64,000 nt of DNA from UBA2136 sp963974105 (lineage in GTDB: Bacteria > Pseudomonadota > Alphaproteobacteria > UBA2136), in the NCBI GenBank assembly GCA_963974105.1, contig CAXBBG010000001.1, forward strand, positions 372,001-436,000. The letters are read 5' to 3'. The translations under genes were made by a program, and so were the position numbers. Position 1 is the first letter of the stretch. Each line of letters starts with the position of its first letter. The notes under the pieces are model-generated. The model saw only the letters and a program-made list of their open reading frames with translations. It did not search any database and was not told the origin of the DNA. This document shows, piece after piece, positions 24,977-33,560 of the stretch.

Positions 24977-26416
24977 TTAAGATTTATCATGAGCAAATGT
25001 ATTATATTTTGACGCAATGTCAAGCCCTTGCTTATCAGGCATACGGAATCTTGGAAAATCGAGCTCTTTGTTATCATTATTAAAACTGAGCAATGGCACT
25101 TGAATTTTCACCACACTATTACGTCCAATATATAAGGCCTCACCGTCTTTTAAAGTCCTAAAGTCTTCAGGCCTCACAATCTTGTCATAAGCATAGCTAA
25201 TTGACTTACCAAAACCACGGCCACGGCCACCTGCACGCAAAGCAGATGAATCATCATCTCCAGAGGCAAAGCTTAAAGACTCACTAAAGCTTTCACTCAC
25301 GCTTTTCTGTAAAGACTCACCAGCAATCTGGCTCATAACCTCGCAGGATTCTGACTCCTGCAAAAGGAATGAAATTTTATTCCAAGTGTTACCAAAAATT
25401 TTCGCCGCAAAGTCATCGCTTAAGCCGCGGTCTTTGTCTTTAAGTGACGAATAAGTTTGGATAAATGGGAACAAACAAATATTACTCGAACGCGCTTGTT
25501 CAAACACAGGTGCTAAAGAAGACTGCGCATAAGACGAAAACTCATCCATTAAAATAAGGAATGTTGGCGAAGGCTTATAATCGTCGTTTTGAACCTGTCC
25601 AATCGCTGTGCGGATGTCAGATACCAAAAACTTAGCAAAATCGACTGCAATTTCACTTTTAGAAAGCATAGGCAACGAAACATAAACAAGTAGATTGTTT
25701 TTAATCGCATCATAAATATCAAGCTCGGGGCTATATTCATTTAAAACTTTACCCGCTTCGTTTACATAATAAGAATGCAAACGAGAAGCCAAGTCACCAA
25801 AGGTGTGCTGCATTTTTTTCTCGTTAATAATTTGCTGACCTGTACGTCTGTCAACTTCCATCATTTGATCGAGAAAAATTTTAAAATCGCGATATTCTTT
25901 TGTCTCTTTAGGGCCGTTTAACAACATCCAGCGCATCGCCGACTCATTCGACATTAAGACGTTTAAGTCACCAAAGTTAAAAGGCAAGCCAATCGCTGTC
26001 AACATCCCCGCAATGGCACGCATACCACGCGCCGCTTGCCCCCTAAAATAAGGGTCACCCTTACCGTCAAGTAATTGCATAATACGGCTGGTTATTTCGT
26101 CATTGTCTCCACGTAAAAGTGGGTTATATGTATTTGAGATAGATGAATCTGAAATGTTAATAATGCGCACATCTTGCCAACGGTCGTGTTGACGTGCCAA
26201 GTTTAAGAACTTTAAAATTTCCTCACGGTTCGCCTTACCATCAATATGGATAGCCCCACCACCGCTCATCATTTGCTGTTTTAAAATAAGGTTTAAAAAG
26301 TTGGACTTACCACCACCCGTGGCAGCAATACCCAAACAGTGACGGGTCATTAAATTAGAGCTAATGTTTAAGCTTTCAAAGTCGCTATCGCTCAATTTTT
26401 TGTCTCCCCATCCCAT
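24977..26416 (-). CDS. T4SS coupling-protein ATPase (TraD/VirD4/TraG class), soluble part
   Basis: This 479-residue nucleotide-binding protein has Walker A GIAATGGGKS (residues 29-38) and a Walker B region LILMDEFSSYA (about 287-297). It continues through typical TraD/DotL-type motifs (FEQARSSNICLFPFIQT and FGNTWNKISF). There is no membrane segment: the two transmembrane helices expected at the N-terminus of a coupling protein are encoded by the overlapping upstream gene. A Ser/Gly-rich loop (about 385-405) precedes the C-terminus. ATG 26416 has no close ribosome site (nearest AAGG about 16 nt away), so expression depends on coupling or a frameshift. It would recruit substrates to the T4SS. 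Confidence 0.85.
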   Translation of the reverse strand: MGWGDKKLSDSDFESLNISSNLMTRHCLGIAATGGGKSNFLNLILKQQMMSGGGAIHIDGKANREEILKFLNLARQHDRWQDVRIINISDSSISNTYNPLLRGDNDEITSRIMQLLDGKGDPYFRGQAARGMRAIAGMLTAIGLPFNFGDLNVLMSNESAMRWMLLNGPKETKEYRDFKIFLDQMMEVDRRTGQQIINEKKMQHTFGDLASRLHSYYVNEAGKVLNEYSPELDIYDAIKNNLLVYVSLPMLSKSEIAVDFAKFLVSDIRTAIGQVQNDDYKPSPTFLILMDEFSSYAQSSLAPVFEQARSSNICLFPFIQTYSSLKDKDRGLSDDFAAKIFGNTWNKISFLLQESESCEVMSQIAGESLQKSVSESFSESLSFASGDDDSSALRAGGRGRGFGKSISYAYDKIVRPEDFRTLKDGEALYIGRNSVVKIQVPLLSFNNDNKELDFPRFRMPDKQGLDIASKYNTFAHDKS

Positions 26417-26718
26417 TGTAATATTTTAATAACCTTACCAAAATAGTATTCATCTGGCATACGGTTTCGTCTATGCTTTGTATCTTTTCTACGGGTTACC
26501 AAAAAGTGCACCCAAGCGTCCTTCGTGGCTAAAACACCCACCAAAGCACCGCCTAAAAATCCAATCAATGAATTACGCTCTAAATTAGCTGGGTCTGTCG
26601 TCCACGGCATAAGCACCCATGTCACCAAACCAATCACCAACATTGGACGCACAAGCCATAGCATGCGCTCACGCGCAATCTTTTGCCAGTCAAAAGCATT
26701 GTCTAATTGTTGTGACAT
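26392..26718 (-). CDS. Membrane domain of a split T4SS coupling protein
   Basis: The protein has 108 residues, two predicted membrane helices (about 22-39 and 52-66) and a basic cytoplasmic tail (RRKDTKHRRNR). This is the size and topology of the N-terminal membrane domain of VirD4/TraD. It overlaps the ATPase gene by 25 bp in the -1 frame relation. The sequence at its end reads ACA AAA AAT TGA, containing the slippery heptamer A AAA AAT immediately before the stop. ATG 26718 abuts the upstream TAA. Whether the two are joined by frameshift or act as separate subunits is open. Confidence 0.7.
   Translation of the reverse strand: MSQQLDNAFDWQKIARERMLWLVRPMLVIGLVTWVLMPWTTDPANLERNSLIGFLGGALVGVLATKDAWVHFLVTRRKDTKHRRNRMPDEYYFGKVIKILQWDGETKN
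26395..26401 (-). promoter_or_regulatory. Candidate -1 ribosomal frameshift heptamer (A AAA AAT)
   Basis: The heptamer ends one codon before the TGA of the membrane-domain gene. A -1 slip enters exactly the frame of the coupling ATPase (AAA AAA TTG). It is a weak-to-moderate class slippery sequence; no downstream pseudoknot was verified. Confidence 0.35.
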
Positions 26719-27738
26719 TTAACGTCCCTCCATCAAGAAAGATTTTAATTTATCCATATCAACAACACCTTCAATTTTTTCCAAACCTTTACCTGCCCCA
26801 CGGTCAATGAGAAGTGTTGGTGTACTTGTTACACCAAAAGCGCTTGCTTCGCCAGGTACGGCAGCGCGCCATGAGCAATCAATCTTGCCGTTAATATTTT
26901 CCTTTGTTCTAGTGCTTGGCGTCATATCCACACAAATAACATTTATGTGACTACCAAGCTCAGCAATTAATGACTTAAATCCCGCTTCAAACTTCTTACA
27001 AAACGGACATTCAGCACTAAAATAATAACTAATATCCACAGGCCCATTGGCATGACTTGTTAAACTACCCCCCGCAAAGGCTTGAGCTCCTGTTGTTATA
27101 GCTTGCGAACCACGCTCTGCTGTAAACGGTGAAGGTACAGGGTCATTTTGAGCAAACCCTAGTGTTGGCGCACCTTGATTGATATTACTTTTTGTAGCTA
27201 TACCCGCATAGTCATTGCGCTGTGATGGTAAATTTCCACCAAAAGTATTAAAACTTTGAGGCAAAGCTGATCCATAGTCTGGAATTTCAGGCATCGGCTG
27301 ATAGCCTGGCACCTGTTGTCCTTTCGATTCCATATCTTGCAAGATTGTTTGGGCTTGCCCCCATGCGGCTGTCAGTTTATGGTTACGCTCCATCAGCTCT
27401 TTATATTTTTTTGCCCATGTCAAAGCATTTTCAAGCGTAGGTTCTAAGTTAAACGCCACAAATTCACGTGGAGGCTTGTTATACGTTTCCATATATTCAT
27501 CAATACGGGTATCTAAGGTTTCTTCTTCAATTTTGGCAGGTTCAGGCGCGTTTTTAACAACTTCCTTTTCTACCTCTTCCTCTTTAACCTCTTCAATCAA
27601 GGTTTCAGAAACAGCTGCAGCCCCACCTTGACATGAGGAATCACCCATCTGTTTATAACTTAAACAAGTTTGCTGTGCCATTGCAGGCGCAAAAGACGCA
27701 ACCAGCAAAAACAAAACAAGCTGTATATATACTTTCAT
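26719..27738 (-). CDS. Periplasmic thioredoxin-fold protein, TraF/TrbB-like
   Basis: The protein has 339 residues with a signal peptide ending AMA|QQT. The N-terminal part has a charged Glu/Lys region, then FVAFNLEPTLENALTWAKKY, resembling the TraF N-domain. The C-terminal ~110 residues are thioredoxin-like, with redox motif CPFC (ECPFCKKFE) and a cis-Pro strand STPTLLID. Conjugation systems use such proteins (F TraF/TrbB, R64 TrbB) to fold disulfide-bonded T4SS components, here including pilin and orphan proteins with Cys pairs. ATG 27738 is preferred to the TTG at 27744. Confidence 0.78.
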   Translation of the reverse strand: MKVYIQLVLFLLVASFAPAMAQQTCLSYKQMGDSSCQGGAAAVSETLIEEVKEEEVEKEVVKNAPEPAKIEEETLDTRIDEYMETYNKPPREFVAFNLEPTLENALTWAKKYKELMERNHKLTAAWGQAQTILQDMESKGQQVPGYQPMPEIPDYGSALPQSFNTFGGNLPSQRNDYAGIATKSNINQGAPTLGFAQNDPVPSPFTAERGSQAITTGAQAFAGGSLTSHANGPVDISYYFSAECPFCKKFEAGFKSLIAELGSHINVICVDMTPSTRTKENINGKIDCSWRAAVPGEASAFGVTSTPTLLIDRGAGKGLEKIEGVVDMDKLKSFLMEGR

Positions 27739-27945
27739 AAACAAAAGCCAAACCTTACTATTAAATAAACCCTTTAAAAGTATAAATAACTACGACACCC
27801 GCAGATTTCAAACTTAAAGAGAGTTTATTTTATAGCTAAATGCTCAAAATACCAAGGATGAATAAAAAGATCGGTTCTTTTTTATAACCAGCTGTGGTAT
27901 CTATACATAACGTTATACAGAGGAAATTATTATGAGGATAAAATA

Positions 27946-28254
27946 ATGTACATTCTTGGAAACCTTCTTATTGGATTAGCAACTGTGCTCAACAGTGTCT
28001 TGTTTATCCTCACAATTGTTATTATAGCTTCAGCCATTGTAAGCTGGGTTAATGCCGACCCATACAACCCTATTGTCCGCATTATCAACCAAATAACAAC
28101 GCCTATTTACCGTAAAATTCGCCGTAAAATACCAACTGTCTTTGCAAATATGGACTTTACCCCTATTATTTTACTTCTTATTATTATGTTTATTCAAAGC
28201 GGTCTCATCCCATCAATTATGCAATTCGGCGCCCAACTAACCCACGGAGCTTAA
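27946..28254 (+). CDS. yggT: YggT family membrane protein
   Basis: The protein has 102 residues and the YggT layout: two hydrophobic segments (about 14-32 and 72-90) separated by the conserved INQITTPIYRKIRRKIP segment and preceded by SWVNADPYNPIVRI. YggT proteins are inner-membrane proteins of poorly known function, linked to osmotic shock tolerance and cell shape. It starts 2 bp before the transporter gene, so the two form an operon. A ribosome site (GAGGAT) lies about 10 nt upstream of ATG 27946. Confidence 0.88.
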   Translation: MYILGNLLIGLATVLNSVLFILTIVIIASAIVSWVNADPYNPIVRIINQITTPIYRKIRRKIPTVFANMDFTPIILLLIIMFIQSGLIPSIMQFGAQLTHGA

Positions 28255-28256
28255 AC

Positions 28257-29393
28257 ATGTCTAATAATACAAAAAAAATGCAGGCTGCCAATATAACAAC
28301 CCTCGTTAGTGTGGTTGTGAATATATTTTTATGTCTTATTAAAACAATCGTTGGTTTTTTATCAGGATCTACCGTTCTTATTGCTGACGGTATACACTCT
28401 CTTGCTGACCTTATTACAGACATATTCACATATGCCATCCTCCGCATTTCAAATGCAGGCCCTGACGATGACCATCCATACGGACACGGCAAATTTGAAA
28501 CATTTGGCACCATGTTTTTATCGCTCTTTTTAGCGGCGGTTGCCTTTAGTATTGGCTACGAAGCTATTCAAGCCATTAACAACCCAGAAGCAAGGCCAGA
28601 ACTTAACTACATCGCCTTATGCGCAGCAGCTATTTCTATTTTAGGGAACGAAGGTCTTTATCATTTTTGCACATATAAAGGTAAACAGGTTAACTCCCCT
28701 ATTATCTTAGCCAACGCATGGCACCACAGAACAGATAGTATGTCTTCTGTAGCCGCCCTTATAGGTATTGGCTTAAACATGATGGGCTTCCTTGTGGCCG
28801 ACGCTTTAGCAGCCCTTTTTGTAACAGCATTTTTACTTAAAATTTCTTATAAAATTGGTCACGGTGCCTTTAACGAACTTGTCGACGCTTCTGTCGATGA
28901 AGAAACGCTCGAAAAAATCAAAAACTCTATATCCATGGTCAATGGTGTGATTGATTTTCACCAACTACGCGCACGCAGTATTGGCGGGCAAATTTTGATT
29001 GATGTCCATGCCGATGTACCATCTAACATCAGTGTAAGTGAAGGCCACGCCATTGCACACAGCATTGAAGACGCCTTACAGCGCGACATTGAGCATGTGG
29101 CAGACATTATTGTGCATATCGACCCATTTAAGGCGCTACAAGCCCCATTGCCCAGCGTGCTTTACCGTGAAACTTTAACACCTGCGCTGGAAAAAATTAT
29201 CGAAAAACACATCCCAGGCGCTGTCATTCAAAGCCTATATTTACATGTACTTAAGGACGGTTTCAACGCCGATATCACCTTAAGGTATACAGAAGTAACG
29301 CTTGAGCAAATCAAATCCACTCAAAAGGAACTTGAAGGAGAGAAAACACCCCTTAAAAACATCTCTCTCAACATCCGTCATACCAACAATTAA
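28257..29393 (+). CDS. Cation diffusion facilitator (CDF) metal transporter
   Basis: The protein has 378 residues with about six N-terminal membrane helices carrying CDF metal-site motifs: ADGIHSLADLITD on one helix and HRTDSMSS on another. A HPYGHGKFET loop joins two helices, and a cytoplasmic C-terminal metallochaperone-like domain follows (about 210-300). An extra C-terminal extension of about 80 residues lies beyond the usual ~300. CDF proteins export Zn, Fe, Mn or other divalent cations by proton antiport; the substrate is not assignable. It ends at a bidirectional terminator. Confidence 0.9.
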   Translation: MSNNTKKMQAANITTLVSVVVNIFLCLIKTIVGFLSGSTVLIADGIHSLADLITDIFTYAILRISNAGPDDDHPYGHGKFETFGTMFLSLFLAAVAFSIGYEAIQAINNPEARPELNYIALCAAAISILGNEGLYHFCTYKGKQVNSPIILANAWHHRTDSMSSVAALIGIGLNMMGFLVADALAALFVTAFLLKISYKIGHGAFNELVDASVDEETLEKIKNSISMVNGVIDFHQLRARSIGGQILIDVHADVPSNISVSEGHAIAHSIEDALQRDIEHVADIIVHIDPFKALQAPLPSVLYRETLTPALEKIIEKHIPGAVIQSLYLHVLKDGFNADITLRYTEVTLEQIKSTQKELEGEKTPLKNISLNIRHTNN

Positions 29394-29417
29394 AAAAGCG
29401 CCCTCGGGCGCCTTTTT
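29394..29417. terminator. Bidirectional terminator between CDF and secB
   Basis: GCGCCC-TC-GGGCGC (29398-29411), with an A-run before and a T-run after. Confidence 0.85.
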
Positions 29418-29436
29418 AATAACGAAAGCTTTACGC

Positions 29437-29907
29437 TTAAGAAGCTTTTTCAGCGGGTTTTTTCTGTGCTTGCATAAACATTGCATGGAAATTAACTGGT
29501 GAAATAGCAGGGGCACGGTAACCCGCATCTGCAATCAACTGTGTTAAAATTTGACGTGCAAATGGGAATATTAAAGCCGCACCATCAATGCTAAGTAGAG
29601 GCGTTACCTGATCTTCTGGGAAGTTTTGCAAAACAAATACGCCCGCATATTCAACTTCAGCTAGGTAACATGTTGCACCTGCTTCATTTTTAGATTCAGC
29701 ACGTAATTTAAGAGACACTTCATGGTGCCCTTGGTTACCCTCTAAGGCACGTACACCAATGCCTACGTCCATTTGCATTTTAAGCTTATCTGCTTCTTTG
29801 GCAAAAGGTGGCAACGGACATTCCAAAGAGATATCTTTTGCGAATTGACCAACAATATTAAAAGCCGCTGGTTTGTTTTCTTCTGTTTTTCCTGTTGCGT
29901 CTGTCAT
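29437..29907 (-). CDS. secB: Protein-export chaperone SecB
   Basis: The protein has 156 residues, the normal SecB length. It has the conserved KDISLECP, YAGVFVLQNFPEDQVTPLLSIDGAALIFPFAR (positions about 85-118) and GYRAPAISPVNFHAMF motifs. SecB is a cytosolic tetrameric chaperone that keeps preproteins unfolded for SecA; the secretins, porin and lipoproteins in the window would be clients. It diverges from gor with a short intergenic region. Confidence 0.95.
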   Translation of the reverse strand: MTDATGKTEENKPAAFNIVGQFAKDISLECPLPPFAKEADKLKMQMDVGIGVRALEGNQGHHEVSLKLRAESKNEAGATCYLAEVEYAGVFVLQNFPEDQVTPLLSIDGAALIFPFARQILTQLIADAGYRAPAISPVNFHAMFMQAQKKPAEKAS

Positions 29908-29971
29908 AGGACTCCTTATATAGTCAAATTGTTAATAGACAACTTTTTACCATAAAGGAAACAATAAAACC

Positions 29972-31312
29972 ATGACACATTACGATTTATTTGTAATTGG
30001 CGCAGGCTCAGGTGGGCTTGCAGCTGCTAAAAACGCTGCAAAATATGGCAAAAAGGTTGCCATTGCTGAACATTCTAAGGTTGGCGGCACATGTGTCATT
30101 CGTGGCTGTGTTCCAAAAAAAATCATGTCTTATGCCAGCGGCATTGCCGAAAGTATCGTTGACGCAAAAGGCTATGGCTTCCACATACCAGAAGTTAAAT
30201 TTGACTTTAAAGCTTTTGCAAACAAGCGTAATGCAGAAATAGACCGCTTGAACAACATACACATTTCACTCCTTGAAAAAGCAGGCGTTGAGCTTATTAT
30301 GGGCAAGGCTAAGCTTAAAGATAAAAACACCGTCACAGTAAACGGTATCGACTATAGCGCAGACAACATCATCCTTGCCACAGGTGGTGTACCTACAAAA
30401 TCAGATATTGAAGGAAGTGAATACATGATCACCTCTGACGGCATTTGGGATATACAAAACCTGCCTAAAAAAATGGTGATTTGGGGTGGTGGATACATCG
30501 CTCTAGAATTTGCCAGTATTTTTGCAGCTTTAGGGACAAAAGTAGATGTGATTATGCGACGTGCATACATATTACGTGGATTTGATATAGATATTAGAAA
30601 GCATCTTCAAAATGAAATGGAAAAACGCGGTATAACCTTCCATACAGACTGCACAGTTAAGCGTCTTCAAAAGGCAGAAAACGGTGAAATCGTCACCCAG
30701 CTCGATAATGGTGAAGAATTGACTTCTGATTACACACTTTGTGCACTTGGGCGCGCTGCCGCAACTCAAAACATTGGATTAGAATCAGCTAATACACCTT
30801 TAAACTCTAAGGGTGAGCTTGTTGTAAATGAGTACTTACAAACTTTGTATGACAATGTTTTTGCTATCGGTGATATGATCGGCCGTGTCAACTTAACACC
30901 CGTTGCAATCAAGCATGGACGCATGGTCACCAACAACCTTTTTGGCGGCAGCAACCAAACTGTTAATGACGTCTCGCCTAGCGCTGTTTTTACGGCTCCA
31001 CCACTGGGGATAGTAGGGCTTAGCGAAGAGGATGCAGCCCAAGAATTTGGTGCTGACAATATCAGTGTATACAAAGAAGAGTTTCGCCCAATGTTACATG
31101 TTCTTTCAGAGCGCACAGAACGCACCTTTATGAAGATGGTCGTCAACAACAAAACCGATGTTGTTTTAGGCCTACACATGGCAGGTCGTGACGCCCCTGA
31201 AATTATTCAAGGATTCGCTGTGGCTGTTCGTGCAGGGCTTACAAAGGCACAGTTTGACGCAACCGTTGCCATTCACCCATCAAGCGCAGAAGAATTTGTT
31301 TTAATGAAGTAA
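29972..31312 (+). CDS. gor: Glutathione-disulfide reductase
   Basis: This 446-residue FAD/NAD(P)-disulfide oxidoreductase has an N-terminal GAGSGG nucleotide motif (residues 10-15) and the redox pair GGTCVIRGCVPKK (CVIRGC). A second Rossmann motif (WGGGYIALEFA, about 171-181) and the C-terminal His-Glu dyad HPSSAEE complete the family. It reduces glutathione disulfide with NADPH in the cytoplasm. A stem-loop terminator follows at once. Confidence 0.92.
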   Translation: MTHYDLFVIGAGSGGLAAAKNAAKYGKKVAIAEHSKVGGTCVIRGCVPKKIMSYASGIAESIVDAKGYGFHIPEVKFDFKAFANKRNAEIDRLNNIHISLLEKAGVELIMGKAKLKDKNTVTVNGIDYSADNIILATGGVPTKSDIEGSEYMITSDGIWDIQNLPKKMVIWGGGYIALEFASIFAALGTKVDVIMRRAYILRGFDIDIRKHLQNEMEKRGITFHTDCTVKRLQKAENGEIVTQLDNGEELTSDYTLCALGRAAATQNIGLESANTPLNSKGELVVNEYLQTLYDNVFAIGDMIGRVNLTPVAIKHGRMVTNNLFGGSNQTVNDVSPSAVFTAPPLGIVGLSEEDAAQEFGADNISVYKEEFRPMLHVLSERTERTFMKMVVNNKTDVVLGLHMAGRDAPEIIQGFAVAVRAGLTKAQFDATVAIHPSSAEEFVLMK

Positions 31313-31329
31313 ACTTAAAAAAAAGCAAC

Positions 31330-31376
31330 ATAGCGCCATAGGTTAATAAACACAGCCTATGGCGCTTTTATTATTT
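31330..31376 (+). terminator. Terminator of gor
   Basis: An 11-bp perfect stem (AGCGCCATAGG 31332-31342 / CCTATGGCGCT 31356-31366) is followed by a T-rich tract. Confidence 0.85.
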
Positions 31377-31470
31377 TTAATCGCAATACAGCATTGCATA
31401 CAATAAAATTCTATGGCATGATAGCGCCATAAACACCCCTCCTATTTCCGTTTCACATGAGGAAAACCTT

Positions 31471-32118
31471 ATGAAAACTTATTCAATCGCACAACTTATG
31501 CGCCTTGTGAGTGAAAAGCAGTGGCCAAACCTACCTACCAATCTTCAAAGCATTGAAGCAGGGAAACAACTAACCTTTCATGACTATTATAACCTTATAG
31601 GCTTTAACTTAGACCTATTTCCTTTACTTCAAAATTGCTTGTGGGGTGAGACATTAAATGAAAAAATGGATATTTTTTCACGCATAATCATTCCAAAAAT
31701 TGAAGCCACTTATGCCGATAACACAACATACAAATCAAGCATTATAAGTGTAATTGAACACTTGGAGTCAGGCCGTACAAAAGCCATTCCAAGCATTCAT
31801 ATTTCCCAAAAGGAATATTGTGGGGATATCTCCCTTGAATGCTTATGGTACAGTAAAGCACTAGACTGCCACACCCAAGGTGGCGGCCATAATATAATAA
31901 GCACACATGCCTATATACACCTAGACCTCCTCACAAACATTTACAAAAAGAACTGGGATAAAGTGCTAGCCTCTTTCGCTTTTTCTAAAAACCCTGAAAC
32001 AGACCTACTTAATCACGTAGGAGGAGGTCAAAGCCCTATAGTAAGCAATACTGTCAAAACGTTTTTTAACCAATCAGAATTGCATGATGCATTTATAAAA
32101 TCAGTTATAAATGGATAA
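31471..32118 (+). CDS. Unknown soluble protein
   Basis: The protein has 215 residues, no signal peptide and no membrane segment. A ribosome site (AGGA) lies about 10 nt upstream of ATG 31471, and a hairpin terminator follows. I do not recognise a family. The sequence includes a HTQGGGHN string and a GGGQSP string that could be loops. It stands alone between gor and bcp, with its own terminator and intergenic space on both sides. Confidence 0.7.
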   Translation: MKTYSIAQLMRLVSEKQWPNLPTNLQSIEAGKQLTFHDYYNLIGFNLDLFPLLQNCLWGETLNEKMDIFSRIIIPKIEATYADNTTYKSSIISVIEHLESGRTKAIPSIHISQKEYCGDISLECLWYSKALDCHTQGGGHNIISTHAYIHLDLLTNIYKKNWDKVLASFAFSKNPETDLLNHVGGGQSPIVSNTVKTFFNQSELHDAFIKSVING

Positions 32119-32129
32119 ATATCGAACAA

Positions 32130-32163
32130 CATTAAAAGGCCTGCCACGCAGGTCTTTTTTTTG
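32130..32163 (+). terminator. Terminator after the 215-residue unknown gene
   Basis: GGCCTGC-CAC-GCAGGTC (one G-T pair in the stem) followed by a run of eight T, near 32138-32162. Confidence 0.8.
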
Positions 32164-32201
32164 TGTTATACTCATAATCCTAATTTAAGAAAGGTTATCA
32201 C

Positions 32202-32672
32202 ATGCTGACTATTGGTACAAAAGCGCCCGCATTTTCACTCCCAAACCAAAACGGAGAAAGTGTTTCACTTGAACAGCTTAAAGGTAAATGGGTTGTTTTA
32301 TATTTCTACCCTAAAGCCCTAACCCCTGGTTGCACCGTACAAGCCTGTGCCTTAGCTCAACACAAACAAGACCTAGACGCTTTAAACGCCGTAGCCGTTG
32401 GTGTTAGCGCCGACAGAGCCGCCCTTTTAAAAAGATTCGAAGAGAAAAAAGAGCTCAATTTCACCCTTCTTGGCGATGAAAGCGACAACAAGAACATGCT
32501 TAAATCGTATGAGGCATGGGGTCTTAAAAAGTTTATGGGGCGTGAATATGACGGTATTTACCGTATTACATACATCATAGACCCAAAAGGTGTGATTGCC
32601 CACACCATTGAAAAAGTCAAAACAAAGACACACCACGAAGACGTTATCGACTTCCTAAAAGCGCAAAAATAA
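32202..32672 (+). CDS. bcp: Bcp/PrxQ-type peroxiredoxin
   Basis: The protein has 156 residues, the normal length. The active site is YFYPKALTPGCTVQAC: peroxidatic Cys in TPGC, and resolving Cys five residues later as in alpha-2-linked PrxQ/Bcp enzymes. It reduces H2O2 and organic hydroperoxides with thioredoxin-type donors in the cytoplasm. The insertion AQHKQDLD and the WGLKKFMGREYDGI region are typical. Confidence 0.93.
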   Translation: MLTIGTKAPAFSLPNQNGESVSLEQLKGKWVVLYFYPKALTPGCTVQACALAQHKQDLDALNAVAVGVSADRAALLKRFEEKKELNFTLLGDESDNKNMLKSYEAWGLKKFMGREYDGIYRITYIIDPKGVIAHTIEKVKTKTHHEDVIDFLKAQK

Positions 32673-32728
32673 GCTATATAAGCTACACAATATACCCATT
32701 ATAGAATTTAAATTAAAGGAATACAGAG

Positions 32729-33463
32729 ATGTCAAACCGCCCTTCAAAACGCAACAACAACGAAATGCGTGAAATTAGCGTTGAAACAGGCATAAATGAC
32801 TATGCAGAAGGCTCATGCCTTATTTCATTTGGCGGCACAAAGGTACACTGCACAGCCTCTGTACAATATTCTGTACCACGCTGGATGAAGGCTCAAGGCG
32901 TTAAAGGCGGCTGGGTCACGGCTGAATATGGTATGTTACCACGCGCCACACACGACCGCATAGACCGCGAGGCCTCAAAAGGCAAACAATCTGGCCGTAC
33001 CGTTGAAATTGCGCGCCTTATTGGACGTTCTTTACGCTCTGTTATCGACCTTAAAAAGCTAGGCCATCATACAATTTGGCTTGATTGTGACGTCATTCAA
33101 GCCGACGGTGGCACAAGAACAGCCTCTATCACGGGTGCTTATATCGCCTTAAACCTTGCCATTCAAAAACTGATAGCTGATGGCAAACTTAAAGAAAACC
33201 CACTACGTGAATATGTTGCAGCGATTAGCTGTGGTATCACTGAAAATGGCGCTGTGCTTGACATCGACTATATGGAAGATTCAAACGCTATCGCCGATGC
33301 CAACTATGTTATTACCGAAAGTGGTGGCTTAGTTGAAATTCAGGCAACTGCAGAAGAAACACCAATCACAGAAGCACAGTTCAACGAAATGATGACCCTT
33401 GCCAAAGCTGGTATTGCCGACCTTATCACCATGCAAAAACAAGCAACAGGGGAAAGCCTATAA
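32729..33463 (+). CDS. rph: Ribonuclease PH
   Basis: This 244-residue protein has RNase PH signatures: the N-terminal RPSKRNNNEMREISVE, GGWVTAEYGMLPRATHDR, and GRTVEIARLIGRSLRSV with phosphate-binding Arg. The catalytic DCDVIQADGGTRTASITGA follows. It trims the 3' ends of tRNA precursors by phosphorolysis. It precedes rdgB on the same strand, a common pairing in Alphaproteobacteria. Confidence 0.96.
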   Translation: MSNRPSKRNNNEMREISVETGINDYAEGSCLISFGGTKVHCTASVQYSVPRWMKAQGVKGGWVTAEYGMLPRATHDRIDREASKGKQSGRTVEIARLIGRSLRSVIDLKKLGHHTIWLDCDVIQADGGTRTASITGAYIALNLAIQKLIADGKLKENPLREYVAAISCGITENGAVLDIDYMEDSNAIADANYVITESGGLVEIQATAEETPITEAQFNEMMTLAKAGIADLITMQKQATGESL

Positions 33464-33560
33464 ATAAATAGCGCCTAAAGAGTAAAAAGTGTATTCTACG
33501 CCCGTTAAAAGGCAACACCGAACCATTTTTGACCTCCCACCCTTCATCAAGGACTTTGAT

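Noticed and set aside
27462..27475. TTCACGTGGA in the TraF/TrbB-like gene, resembling parS
   Set aside because: Outer positions of the 14-bp core do not match; probably a chance coding match.
33489..33560. N-terminal extension of rdgB from GTG 33489
   Set aside because: No family similarity, and ATG 33561 has a good ribosome site and normal protein length.
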